A stretch of DNA of 64,000 nucleotides, taken from NCBI RefSeq assembly GCF_000829415.1, contig NZ_AP014637.1, positions 3,737,001 to 3,801,000 of the forward strand, in the 5' to 3' direction. This document shows, in pieces, positions 25,481 through 33,641 of this stretch. Both the position numbers and the translations under genes were made by a program. This DNA is from Pseudomonas sp. StFLB209 (GTDB taxonomy: Bacteria > Pseudomonadota > Gammaproteobacteria > Pseudomonadales > Pseudomonadaceae). Numbering within the stretch: the first letter of the stretch is position 1; the number at the start of each line of letters is the position of its first letter. A model generated the notes under the pieces. That model searched no databases. It saw only the letters and a program-made list of their open reading frames with translations, and had not been told where the DNA came from.

Positions 25481-26584
25481 TCAGTGCTCTGTAACCGCGT
25501 CGTTTAAAGGGTCGACCCTGACAGCCCTGCTTCTGTCGATCTTCCACGACATCAACTCGTTGACCGTGGCTTCCAGGGCGGACCAGCTGTTTATCACAGC
25601 AGTGAAGTTCGCCAGGTAAAGATGATTGCTGGCATCAATGCCAGCCTGCAAGGTCTGGATAACCTGTTTTACCGTGGTACGTTGCTCGCTCCAGAAATGC
25701 CCAAGCGCTTGCTGGCAATCGAGCAATTGGATCAAGCAACGCTTGGCATTTTGCATGTGAGCAACAACCGCGCTGGCAATCGCCAGTTCTTGTACCGGTA
25801 TGCTCTGCCTGCTTTGAAGCTCCCGAACGGCTTGCATGGACTGCGTTATGGCTGCCAGGTCCCGTTTGTGCTCCTCAGCTGGCCACGCACCCAGAAGCGG
25901 GAATGTAAGCTCAAGAACGGGCTCTGCCAGAAAGTTTGTGTCGGCAATCTCACTGTCACTTTCAACTGATGAGTCGCCGTGTTGCAGTGCACGTCGATAA
26001 ACCATGCTGACACGCTCAATGATCAAGTGCCGATCCGGATCAAGGCCTGTGAACGGTTCCCCGCCGCTGGCGCGCAGCGCGTCTTCGAGTTGTTGATATT
26101 TCTGGGCCAGCTCATGGGCCTGTTCGCGTTGCGCCTGAGATGTTTGCAGGGCATCGGCGATTGAACCTGCCAGGCGCTCAAGCGGCCCGGTGATGAGGTG
26201 TGACAGCTGTTGCGTGCGACGCTGATATTCAACGGCCTGGCTGCAAGCCTCATCAAGCTGCGATACCAGCACTTGCTCAAGTACCGCGGCCCATTGCCCG
26301 GGGTCGTGCGCGAGCGCTGCCCGCACGGCGTCGACCCCCGCCACGCACGTCGAATAGGTGATGAACGGCCTAAGCATCTGCGATGCCAGGGTCGCCTTGA
26401 GTGAGGTCCATTGCTGGGCTGTTTCGATCAGCGCGTTGGTGACTTCACTCACCGCCTGCAGCGACGGGGACGAATGAGGCGGATGGGGCCTCGACAGATC
26501 CGTCAGCGCACTGGCGTAGCCATCAAATGCCAGGAACGAGATATAAGCGTCGACAAGATTCTGCTGACCTGGAGAAGACATCAT
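25481..26584 (-). CDS. HBL/Nhe-like toxin component lacking the hydrophobic head
   Basis: A 367-residue, mainly helical protein. It is clearly a paralogue of the 27825-28967 product: TAQQW/TAQEW (residues 55-59), ITYSTCVAGVD versus IQYASCVSGVE (75-85), QWAAVLEQV versus QWVAVLNQV, and C-terminal TVKQVIQTLQAG and HLYLANF. The later family motifs F-W298 and SWSALEA (333-339) also fit. The central hydrophobic hairpin of the paralogue is replaced by an acidic, polar stretch (204-225). No signal peptide is present. In Bacillus Nhe/Hbl and similar tripartite toxins one subunit also lacks a strong membrane segment. I infer a soluble partner subunit of a pore complex. Confidence 0.65.
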   Translation of the reverse strand: MMSSPGQQNLVDAYISFLAFDGYASALTDLSRPHPPHSSPSLQAVSEVTNALIETAQQWTSLKATLASQMLRPFITYSTCVAGVDAVRAALAHDPGQWAAVLEQVLVSQLDEACSQAVEYQRRTQQLSHLITGPLERLAGSIADALQTSQAQREQAHELAQKYQQLEDALRASGGEPFTGLDPDRHLIIERVSMVYRRALQHGDSSVESDSEIADTNFLAEPVLELTFPLLGAWPAEEHKRDLAAITQSMQAVRELQSRQSIPVQELAIASAVVAHMQNAKRCLIQLLDCQQALGHFWSEQRTTVKQVIQTLQAGIDASNHLYLANFTAVINSWSALEATVNELMSWKIDRSRAVRVDPLNDAVTEH

Positions 26585-26606
26585 GATTGCTTGCTCCGAG
26601 AGCAGC

Positions 26607-26680
26607 GGCTCCTCGTTCCAGGAGCCACCATTCTGTTCTGAAATGCCCGGTGCTGTTCAACGATGTTCGGCAACCGGGCA
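26607..26680 (-). terminator. Two hairpins between toxin genes two and three
   Basis: The 111-base gap holds TGCCCGGT/ACCGGGCA (8 bp, 26644-26651 with 26673-26680), which on the transcribed strand is followed by TTTCAG. It also holds GGCTCCT/AGGAGCC (7 bp, 26607-26613 with 26620-26626). The first could act as a partial terminator that lowers expression of the third toxin gene. The second stands shortly before that gene's ribosome-binding site. Confidence 0.45.
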
Positions 26681-26695
26681 CTGGCTTTTGCCGAT

Positions 26696-27811
26696 TCAGG
26701 CTGCCTGGATGTTGGCAACTTCACCGCCAACTTTCATCTCGCCTACTGCAACCTGGACATCGGCCATGGCTAATTGCTCGGCCATTTTGGTTGCCGCTTG
26801 CCATTCCTTGCTGGCCGAGGACGCGAAAGCCCCCTGGATAATTGCACTGACGCTCAGCTCTGCCTTTTCGAGTTTTTCACTGACGCCTTTGAGCTCTCCA
26901 GCGAAAATGCTCCAGATGGTCCTGAGGTCGGACAGTGCGTCCAGCGATGTCTTGACATGCTCTTTGGCCTGCGTCGTTGCCATGGACAGAGCATGCAAAG
27001 CTACGATTTGTCTTTGATCAGCCGAAAGTTGCGCCTGCTTCTTGGTGATCTCTTTCATTTGATCGTTGATCTTGCTCTGGGTTAATGCCCACAGGGTAAT
27101 GCTTGCACCTGCCCCAATGAGGGCAGGGACGCCGACGGTCAGGGACCAGCCTAAACTGATCGGCGCCAGTGCCAGGGCGATGACCCCGACAAACAGGGAG
27201 ACGCCAAGGCCGGCGGCTTCATAGGCGATCTGCCGATTCTCGGCTGCGATCATGGCGTTCAATCCACTGATTGCAGCATTCAACTCTTGTACATGACCCA
27301 GCAGCTCGGTTTCCGCGTTTTGAATGCTGCTGACACTTGATACCAATTCATTGTGCGAACGCTGCATCTTGTTACCCCAGGCGCGCAGACGCTCGGCGGT
27401 TGTATCCGCTTTGTGAATAGCCTCCTGAACTTCGTCGTTGAGCATTTTCACCAGCAGCGAAATCTTCACCACTGTTGGATCGCTGGCCCCCATCGCTGAA
27501 GGGTTCGACTCGACCTGCTTGACGATAAGCCCCATCACCGAGTCGAAGGTGGTTCCAAAGTCAATGACTTGCAGCGGCACACCGCCGGTGAGTTCGGGAG
27601 CCAGATCGTCGATCCACTCCTGAGCGTTCAGTTTGGCTTGATCCAGAGACTTGGACAGACCATTGAACCAGTTGTAGTGCTTTTCCGGAGTTTCGATGTG
27701 CGTATTGAGCACGCCGTGACAGGCTTGGGTAATCAGATTGAGACTGAAAAAAGCGGCTTGGGTCTTACCCGATACAGCCTGGGTATTTTTCACCAGCGAT
27801 TGCGTAGCCAT
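26696..27811 (-). CDS. HBL-type alpha-helical pore-forming toxin subunit
   Basis: A 371-residue protein with the pattern of Bacillus HBL/Nhe components: LNAQEWIDDLAPEL (61-74), then VIDFGTTFDSVM (82-93). A long hydrophobic hairpin follows (about 198-243), then a coiled-coil-like return helix, Trp300 (LRTIWSIFAGEL) and a final KEWQAATKMAEQL (335-347). The hydrophobic hairpin is the likely membrane-inserting head. No signal peptide is seen, as in XaxAB- or Mak-type toxins. An AGAGGG Shine-Dalgarno precedes ATG 27811. It follows the 380-residue subunit by 13 bases, so the two are co-transcribed. GC content is visibly lower than in neighbouring genes. Membrane damage to a eukaryotic host or competitor is inferred. 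Confidence 0.75.
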   Translation of the reverse strand: MATQSLVKNTQAVSGKTQAAFFSLNLITQACHGVLNTHIETPEKHYNWFNGLSKSLDQAKLNAQEWIDDLAPELTGGVPLQVIDFGTTFDSVMGLIVKQVESNPSAMGASDPTVVKISLLVKMLNDEVQEAIHKADTTAERLRAWGNKMQRSHNELVSSVSSIQNAETELLGHVQELNAAISGLNAMIAAENRQIAYEAAGLGVSLFVGVIALALAPISLGWSLTVGVPALIGAGASITLWALTQSKINDQMKEITKKQAQLSADQRQIVALHALSMATTQAKEHVKTSLDALSDLRTIWSIFAGELKGVSEKLEKAELSVSAIIQGAFASSASKEWQAATKMAEQLAMADVQVAVGEMKVGGEVANIQAA

Positions 27812-27824
27812 GTAAGCACCCTCT

Positions 27825-28967
27825 TTAACCTGCAGTTAATGAAATGTTCTGACTCAAAGGCTCAATGACAACGGTTTGTCCACGATCAATTTTCAATCCC
27901 GCCAAGTGGCTGGCATAGGCTTCCAGTTTTTTCCAGGAAGCGGCCACCAATTGGTAATTGGATAAATACAAGTGAGCGTCGGGGTCGGCACCGGCATTAA
28001 GTGCTTCAATGACCTGGCGCACCGTATTGGTCTCTTCACGCCAAAGCTGAGTGATGGCTGGAAGTTTGTTTTCAATGCTCAGAAACTCGCGTTCGAGCCG
28101 ATAAAGAAGACTCAGCACATTCTTGGTGGCCGCCAGGGCCTGCGCGGTTTGATCCAGGCTGACTTGTAACTGGCTGATGTCACGCAGTAACTTGTAGATT
28201 CGCTCCGAGCGCGCCCAGTTTTCGTACACCGCGTAGCTGGCCGTGAGCACTGCAAGCGTCAAACCCACGTACGAGATCCCGTTGGCTATCGCGGCGCCCA
28301 TCATGATGCCTCGGGTCGCTGCATCAATATTGGATGTTTGAATATCCACCAGTTTGTAAATGACCTTTCCGTGGTTGGTGACCAGGGTGCTGGTTTTGCT
28401 CAGCGTACCGACGGTGAGTTTTTCCTGTTGGGAGATCAGGGCGTCCTGTAGTTCTTGCATTTTTTGCGCAAGCTCATTGGACTTGGCCTCTTGTGCTCCC
28501 AGCGAGCGCCAGCCAGCCTGGATACTCTCATCGAGGCGATGGTGCGCGGCACTGAATTCCTTGCGTAACGCTTTGATTTTATCTTCGCACTCAATGGCCT
28601 GGCGCAAGCCTTTGTTCAGTTGTGGCATCACAACCTGGTTCAGCACAGCCACCCACTGCGTGCGCTCGTTCTCGACAGCCAGCCGCATCATGTCTTCCAC
28701 GCCGGAAACACACGAAGCGTACTGGATGAACTGCTTTAATAGTCCTCCCAGAAAGTCAGGTTTTAATGTCGGCCATTCCTGTGCGGTATGATTGAGCAGT
28801 TCCAGACGATTTCTTACATCGCTCAGCCAGTCCGGATCATTGATCAGCTTTCCTACTGTCAATGTCGTAACCGTATGGCTGTAAGCATCCAGCTCAATAA
28901 AAGAAACAAAAGCATCAGTCAATGTTTGCTTCAACAGATCGACACGAGGATAGATCACAGCCGTCAC
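27825..28967 (-). CDS. HBL/Nhe-like toxin subunit with hydrophobic head
   Basis: A 380-residue protein with the same fold features as the other two: TAQEWPTLKPDFL (61-73), IQYASCVSGVE (81-91), a hydrophobic segment at about 217-248, W309 and SWKKLEAYASHL (344-355). The start is GTG 28967 with a GGGA purine stretch close upstream. It is the first gene of the three-gene operon. Its sequence is closer to the third gene than to the second, so the operon contains one duplicated subunit lineage plus one distinct subunit. Family membership rests on the spaced motifs and architecture, because overall identity to known toxins cannot be measured here. Confidence 0.68.
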   Translation of the reverse strand: MTAVIYPRVDLLKQTLTDAFVSFIELDAYSHTVTTLTVGKLINDPDWLSDVRNRLELLNHTAQEWPTLKPDFLGGLLKQFIQYASCVSGVEDMMRLAVENERTQWVAVLNQVVMPQLNKGLRQAIECEDKIKALRKEFSAAHHRLDESIQAGWRSLGAQEAKSNELAQKMQELQDALISQQEKLTVGTLSKTSTLVTNHGKVIYKLVDIQTSNIDAATRGIMMGAAIANGISYVGLTLAVLTASYAVYENWARSERIYKLLRDISQLQVSLDQTAQALAATKNVLSLLYRLEREFLSIENKLPAITQLWREETNTVRQVIEALNAGADPDAHLYLSNYQLVAASWKKLEAYASHLAGLKIDRGQTVVIEPLSQNISLTAG

Positions 28968-29391
28968 TCCCGGACCTAAAAGATTAAAAAGAGTAGTTTC
29001 GATTCCGGCAAGCCGAACACTTCAGGCCTGAGCACTTCGCCGAGACCGGCAAATGTTGCACATTTATAAACGATGATTTCGCAGGGCGATAAGGCAGGGG
29101 CGTGAAGTGGGTTTGGTCACGGCGAGGGAGAGAAAGGTTGCATCCAGCATCGTCGTATCATCCTTTGCATATCGAAATTATGATATGTGGCGCAATAACA
29201 TCGCTTCGCCAGCCTAAGCGATCTCGATTCGATAGTGCAATAGGCTTGCGTGATGTTCTGGCAGGGATAATTCGATTCTGTTTATTGTCCTGCGCGAGTG
29301 GCCGACAACGCGGGCGGGCGGGAACTCCCCGCAAGCCGTTGCCCGACAGCGCTGTGCCGGGCGGCGGGCGGGTTTTGATCGGCGATGCGTA
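28968..29391. other. Promoter region of the toxin operon, low GC
   Basis: This 424-base stretch lies between the toxin operon start and the cupin gene end. It holds a dyad CATATC-N8-GATATG (29168-29187), possibly regulatory, and a GC-rich hairpin near 29341-29362 (GCCCGACAGC/GCTGTGCCGGGC) that may end the cupin operon transcript. I see no convincing gene in it. Confidence 0.5.
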
Positions 29392-29757
29392 TCAAGCCAC
29401 CGCGAAGTAATGCTTCACAAAACTTTCGCTGAGCACTTCCCACAGCACCGGCGTGCCCTTGGTCACGAACCAGCTGTCGCCGGCCTTGTAGCGGCTGACC
29501 TGGCCGGTGCTCTCGTCGGTCAGTACCAGCTCGCCGGTAACCACGGTGGCGTGCTCGTTGAACGGGTAGACCATACGGAACTTGCCTTGGGTGGTGCCGA
29601 AGTAGGCGCTGCTGACCGGGTCGGTTGGGGCGCCGAAGGTCATCTTGCCGAAGGCGTTGACCTCGCCTTCGAGAATCTGCGAACCCAGATCAGCCACGGT
29701 GCCCCAGGCATCAAGCTGGCTGAGTTGAACATCTTTGTTGATTACGGTCAGGGTCAT
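29392..29757 (-). CDS. Small single-domain cupin protein
   Basis: A 121-residue cupin of the COG3450 type (EutQ/ureidoglycine-hydrolase-like). The barrel motif region MVYPFNEHATVVTGELVL keeps a histidine and glutamate pair, and the second motif region is GDSWFVTKGTPVLWEV. These proteins bind a metal or small molecule and are often found beside oxidase genes. A good Shine-Dalgarno (AGGAG) precedes ATG 29757. It is the last gene of the LuxR-MoaF-SDR-SDR-oxidase cluster, 30 bases after the oxidase gene. The reaction is unknown. Confidence 0.8.
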   Translation of the reverse strand: MTLTVINKDVQLSQLDAWGTVADLGSQILEGEVNAFGKMTFGAPTDPVSSAYFGTTQGKFRMVYPFNEHATVVTGELVLTDESTGQVSRYKAGDSWFVTKGTPVLWEVLSESFVKHYFAVA

Positions 29758-29787
29758 GCGGCAGTACTCCTAGAGGATGGAATGAAA

Positions 29788-31086
29788 TCAGCGGCGACCA
29801 TTGAAGTAGCCGGACAACTGGTGAAAGGTCTTGCCGCCGCTGAGCAGCAGCGGGCGGATCTGGTCCTTGCCGATGATGTTGGGATGGCGCACTGAACTGA
29901 GCAGCTCATAGCGCGCCGAGCCTTCGCTCATGCCTTCAGCAAGGATCTTGCAAATGATGTGGCTGGGGGTGACGCCAAAGCCTGAATAGCCCTGCACATA
30001 GAACACGTTGCGCCGGCCGTTGAGGGTGCCCAGTTGCGGGAACAAGGTGGCGCCGGTGGCCATCGGGCCGCCCCAGGCCAGGTCGATTTTCACGTCTTTG
30101 AGGTACGGGAACACCTTGAGCATCAGGCGCCGGTTCCAGGCTTTGAGATCATTGGGGATATGCTCGACAAACGGGGTGGCAGAACCGAACAGCAAGCGGT
30201 TCTCGCGGGTCACCCGGTAGTAATCAATCACCGGCCGGATATCGCTGTATGCACCCCGAATCGGGCTGATGCGCTGGATCAGTTCTTCCGGCAGCGGCTC
30301 GGTCACCATCTGGAATGCGTACGTATTGATGGTCTTGCAGTGCAACTGCGGTTCGAGCTTGTTGAGGAAACTGTCGCAAGCCCAGAGCAGTTTGCTGGCC
30401 TTGACCGAGCCACGGCCGGTGCGCACAGTGATGCGCTCGCCGTATTGCACCTCCAGCGCCGGGCTGTGTTCAAAGATCCGCACGCCCAGCTCGCTCAGGG
30501 CCTTGGCCTCGCCAAGCAGCAGGTTCAGCGAGTGCACATGGCCACCGCCCATGTGCAGCAGGGCACTGCTGTAAACGTCGGAGCCGATGATCTGTTTGAC
30601 TTCGGAGCCTGCCAGAAAGCGAATCTCGTCTTTGCTGTTGATCGACTTGAAGTCGCGCTCCCAGTTGCGCAGGGTCTGTTCCTGACGTTTGTTGAAGCCC
30701 ATGTAGCCATAGCCATGGCTGAAGTCGGCGTCGATGTTATAGCGGGCGATACGCTCTTTGATGATGCCGGCGCCCAGCTCGCTGATCTCGAAGATCTCGC
30801 GGATGCCGCTTTCTCCGACGCTGTTGCGGATCTTCTCCAGGTCGTGGCCGATGCCGGCCATGATCTGCCCACCGTTGCGCCCGGTGCCGCCGAAACCCAG
30901 GTAGCGGGCTTCGAGCACCACGATGTTGGTGATGCCTTTCTCGGCCAGCTCCAGCGCGGTGTTGATCCCGGAGAAGCCGCCGCCGATGACCACGACATCG
31001 GCGTCTATGTCCTCCTCCAGGGTCGCAAAACTCAAATTGTACTTTTTGGTTGCTGAGTAGTACGTGGGCGTTTCGATATTGATCAT
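29788..31086 (-). CDS. FAD-dependent oxidoreductase (DadA/PuuB-like)
   Basis: A 432-residue DAO-superfamily flavoprotein. The ADP-binding fold is at about residues 30-62 (VVVIGGGFSGINTALELAEK), followed by the GGTGRNGGQIMAG motif typical of gamma-glutamylputrescine oxidase-like enzymes. The C-terminal FAD contact is YVQGYSGFGVTPSHI. It would oxidise a secondary or primary amine to an imine or aldehyde. With two SDRs and a cupin next to it, a pathway for an amino-alcohol or amine nutrient is plausible. The substrate is not identifiable. Confidence 0.85.
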   Translation of the reverse strand: MINIETPTYYSATKKYNLSFATLEEDIDADVVVIGGGFSGINTALELAEKGITNIVVLEARYLGFGGTGRNGGQIMAGIGHDLEKIRNSVGESGIREIFEISELGAGIIKERIARYNIDADFSHGYGYMGFNKRQEQTLRNWERDFKSINSKDEIRFLAGSEVKQIIGSDVYSSALLHMGGGHVHSLNLLLGEAKALSELGVRIFEHSPALEVQYGERITVRTGRGSVKASKLLWACDSFLNKLEPQLHCKTINTYAFQMVTEPLPEELIQRISPIRGAYSDIRPVIDYYRVTRENRLLFGSATPFVEHIPNDLKAWNRRLMLKVFPYLKDVKIDLAWGGPMATGATLFPQLGTLNGRRNVFYVQGYSGFGVTPSHIICKILAEGMSEGSARYELLSSVRHPNIIGKDQIRPLLLSGGKTFHQLSGYFNGRR

Positions 31087-31191
31087 GGTGGCGACCGGCT
31101 CATGATTCTTGTCAGTTGCTTCATTAAACGCCCGGTCGCCGCATGTCGTCTTGCCTTTGTGTGCCGCCGGACTTGTTCGGCACTGCCAGTC

Positions 31192-31953
31192 TCAAGTGAG
31201 CGAGGCGAGGGTCTCCGGCAGGGTGGCACCGCCATCGACAATAATCGTCTGGCCGGTGACATAGGCTGCCAGCTCCGAAGCCAGGTAGAGCATCGCCCCG
31301 GCGATGTCCGCCGGTTGCCCGAGACGGCCCAGCGGCACGCCTTGGGCGATGCGCTGGCTGAGGCCAGGATCGCCCAGGTTGCCCATCGCCGGGGTGGCGA
31401 TCATGCCCGGTTCCACGCCATTGACCCGCACCCCCAGCGGCGCCAGTTCCAGCGCGGCGCTGCGGATGAAGCCGTTGACCCCGGCCTTGCTGGCGGCGTA
31501 GTGACTCAGGCCCGGAAACGCCACCCGCGGGCCGGTCACCGAAGACGTCACCAGCAGGTTGCCGCGACCTTGCTGCCTGAACAGCGGCAAGGCGGCCTGG
31601 GTCAGCCAGAACAACGCTGCCAGGTTGACGTCCAGAGTCCGTTGCAAAATGGCCGGGGTGATCTGTTCCAGCGGCGTCAGTGGAAAGTAACCGGCGTTGT
31701 GCACCAGTACATCGAGGCGCGACAGGTCGCCGATCATGGCATTGATCGCGTCTCGGTCGGCCAGATCGATGTCCACCGCCTGCACATCCCGATTGAGCCG
31801 ACTCAGCTCGCTGGCCAAGGCTTGGGCTTCAGGCAGGTTCAGGTCGGCGATCAACACCCTGGCACCACGCTCGCTGAATGCCTCGACGATACCCCGGCCA
31901 ATGCCTTGGGCGCCGCCGGTCACCAGTACGGTTTGTCCGTTGAAATCCAGCAT
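31192..31953 (-). CDS. SDR-family oxidoreductase
   Basis: A 253-residue classical short-chain dehydrogenase. It has the cofactor motif TGGAQGIGRG (13-22), NAG (about 88-90), the catalytic Ser-Tyr-Lys set (SSVTG ... YAASKAG) and the PG motif EPGMIATPA. Aspartate at the end of the second strand (LIADLN) favours NAD(H). It overlaps the preceding SDR gene by one base (TGATG). It acts with the second SDR and the flavin oxidase in one operon. Confidence 0.88.
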   Translation of the reverse strand: MLDFNGQTVLVTGGAQGIGRGIVEAFSERGARVLIADLNLPEAQALASELSRLNRDVQAVDIDLADRDAINAMIGDLSRLDVLVHNAGYFPLTPLEQITPAILQRTLDVNLAALFWLTQAALPLFRQQGRGNLLVTSSVTGPRVAFPGLSHYAASKAGVNGFIRSAALELAPLGVRVNGVEPGMIATPAMGNLGDPGLSQRIAQGVPLGRLGQPADIAGAMLYLASELAAYVTGQTIIVDGGATLPETLASLT

Positions 31954-32741
31954 CAGGCACCTTCCAGTTGTTCAAAGGCCAGGGTGGGCACGTCGACAAT
32001 GCTCGATCCGCCATCGGCGACCAAGGTAGCGCCAGTGACGATGCTGGCCTCAGTGCTGATCAGAAACCGGCACAGGTTGGCGATTTCGTCGGGCAGCGCG
32101 GGCCTGCGCAACGGCACCGCGGCGGTGACCCGTGCATAAGCGGCGTCCAGGTCTTCTGCGTAATGCGCCATCAGTGGCTGCATCTCGGCATCGGCCATGG
32201 GCGTGCGCACCCAGCCGGGGCACACGCAGTTGACCCGTACACCCAGCGGGCCGTAGTCCTTTGCCAGTGAGCGGTTCAGGCCCAGCAGCGCGTGTTTGGC
32301 GGTGGTGTAGCCGCACACTTGTGGGCCTGCGGCCAGGGAGGCGATGGAGCCCAGCAGTACGATGCTGCCGCGCCGCTCGATCAGCAGCGGCAGGCAGGCC
32401 TGGGCGCTGAAAAAGGCGCTGTCCAGATTGCTGCGCAGCGCCGCCTGCCAGTCTGCGCTGCTGGTTTCGGTGGCGCTGCCCAGGCCATGCCCGCCTGCGC
32501 AGGTGAGCAGGGCATCAAGGCCGCCAAAGCGCTCGCGAACCTGCTCGATGAATTCGGCCCAGGTGTCGGCACAGGCGGCGTCGCCGACCAACACCAGGCC
32601 GCCGGTCTGGGCCGCGACCCGCTCCAGTGGCTCGCGGCGCCGGCCGACCAGCACCAGATTGGCGCCGTCGACCGCCAGGCGACGGGCGCAGGCTTCACCG
32701 ATTCCGGTGCCGGCGCCGGTAATCAGTACGGTCTTACTCAT
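31953..32741 (-). CDS. SDR-family oxidoreductase
   Basis: A 262-residue short-chain dehydrogenase with TGAGTGIGEA at the N terminus, a CAGG in place of NAGG, and the catalytic set LGSIAS ... YTTAKHA. An arginine pair after the second strand (LVGRRRE) suggests NADP(H). Its ATG overlaps the end of the moaF-like gene by eight bases (ATGAGTAA). The CAG variant of the NAG motif is unusual but does occur in the family. Confidence 0.87.
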   Translation of the reverse strand: MSKTVLITGAGTGIGEACARRLAVDGANLVLVGRRREPLERVAAQTGGLVLVGDAACADTWAEFIEQVRERFGGLDALLTCAGGHGLGSATETSSADWQAALRSNLDSAFFSAQACLPLLIERRGSIVLLGSIASLAAGPQVCGYTTAKHALLGLNRSLAKDYGPLGVRVNCVCPGWVRTPMADAEMQPLMAHYAEDLDAAYARVTAAVPLRRPALPDEIANLCRFLISTEASIVTGATLVADGGSSIVDVPTLAFEQLEGA

Positions 32742-33558
32742 CGCTGTCGTACTCGGTGACATTCAGTACACGGCAGTAGGAGGCCACCGGAAAATTGCTC
32801 AGCTCTTCGAAGCCGTCACCGGCATAGCCGAAGATCTTGCCGTCGCTGCGGTGCTGTTGCAGATCGATGACGATCAGGCCCAGGGTCGGCACGATCTTCT
32901 CGCGCCAGACGAACAGGTAGAGTTGTTCGGCGAGTTTGTAGTAGTGGGCCCGGTCGGTGTCGCACAGGCCCTGTTCCACCCCGCGCAGGCACTGCCAGCT
33001 GTAGTAGTCGCGGTTCAGATAGACATGCTCGTAGACTTCCGTGGGGCTGTAGCGGTACAGGTTGCGCAGGCCGACCAGTTCCTCGGTTGGCGCATGCGGG
33101 CAGGCGCCGTCTTGCCAGGGCTGGTCCAGGCTGCCGTGCAGGAACTCGACCTGGACACCGGTCAGTGGCTGGCCGGCCAGGGCACGATGATAAAGACCTT
33201 CATGGGTCTGGGCCTCGCCGGGCAGGCGGCCGATGACGGCCGTGAAGGCGCTGTTGAGTGTGTCGAGCACCAGGCTGATCGACCAGGCCTGGCCGGCTTC
33301 GTGTTTGACGAAATCCACCAGATAAATGCCGGCACGCAGTGACGTGGCGCGATAGGCTGCGCTGCCGCTGCTGTGGCCATCGGCGGCCTGCCAGTGCACC
33401 TGTTGGGCATCGAAGCGATGGCTGATCTGCCAGCCATTGGCAAAGTTCAGCTCGAAGCGCCGGTCTGCCAGATCGGCCAGGTTCGGCAAAATGAAAGACT
33501 CGGGGGCAAAACCGTCGGCCAGGGCGCCTACGGTGATCCAGTCGGACTGCTTGCTCAT
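32734..33558 (-). CDS. MoaF-family protein
   Basis: A 274-residue soluble protein with two lipocalin-like halves, as in MoaF. The first half contains LNFANGWQISHRFDAQ and YLVDFVK. The second has EHVYLNRDYYSWQCLRG and KIFGYAGDG. In Klebsiella moaF lies with moaE and affects the tyramine oxidase/arylsulfatase system; its biochemical role is not settled. Here it leads an operon of two SDRs, a flavin amine oxidase and a cupin, so a role in amine metabolism rather than molybdenum cofactor synthesis is more likely. The start was set at ATG 33558; the upstream residues are low-complexity. Confidence 0.8.
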   Translation of the reverse strand: MSKQSDWITVGALADGFAPESFILPNLADLADRRFELNFANGWQISHRFDAQQVHWQAADGHSSGSAAYRATSLRAGIYLVDFVKHEAGQAWSISLVLDTLNSAFTAVIGRLPGEAQTHEGLYHRALAGQPLTGVQVEFLHGSLDQPWQDGACPHAPTEELVGLRNLYRYSPTEVYEHVYLNRDYYSWQCLRGVEQGLCDTDRAHYYKLAEQLYLFVWREKIVPTLGLIVIDLQQHRSDGKIFGYAGDGFEELSNFPVASYCRVLNVTEYDSDE

Positions 33559-33641
33559 CGGGGTGTGCTCGTGTTGTGAGTGATGAGCACGATGGTGCGG
33601 CGCGGCGCGCCTGAGCGGTATCAACCAGATGGTTGAACCGG

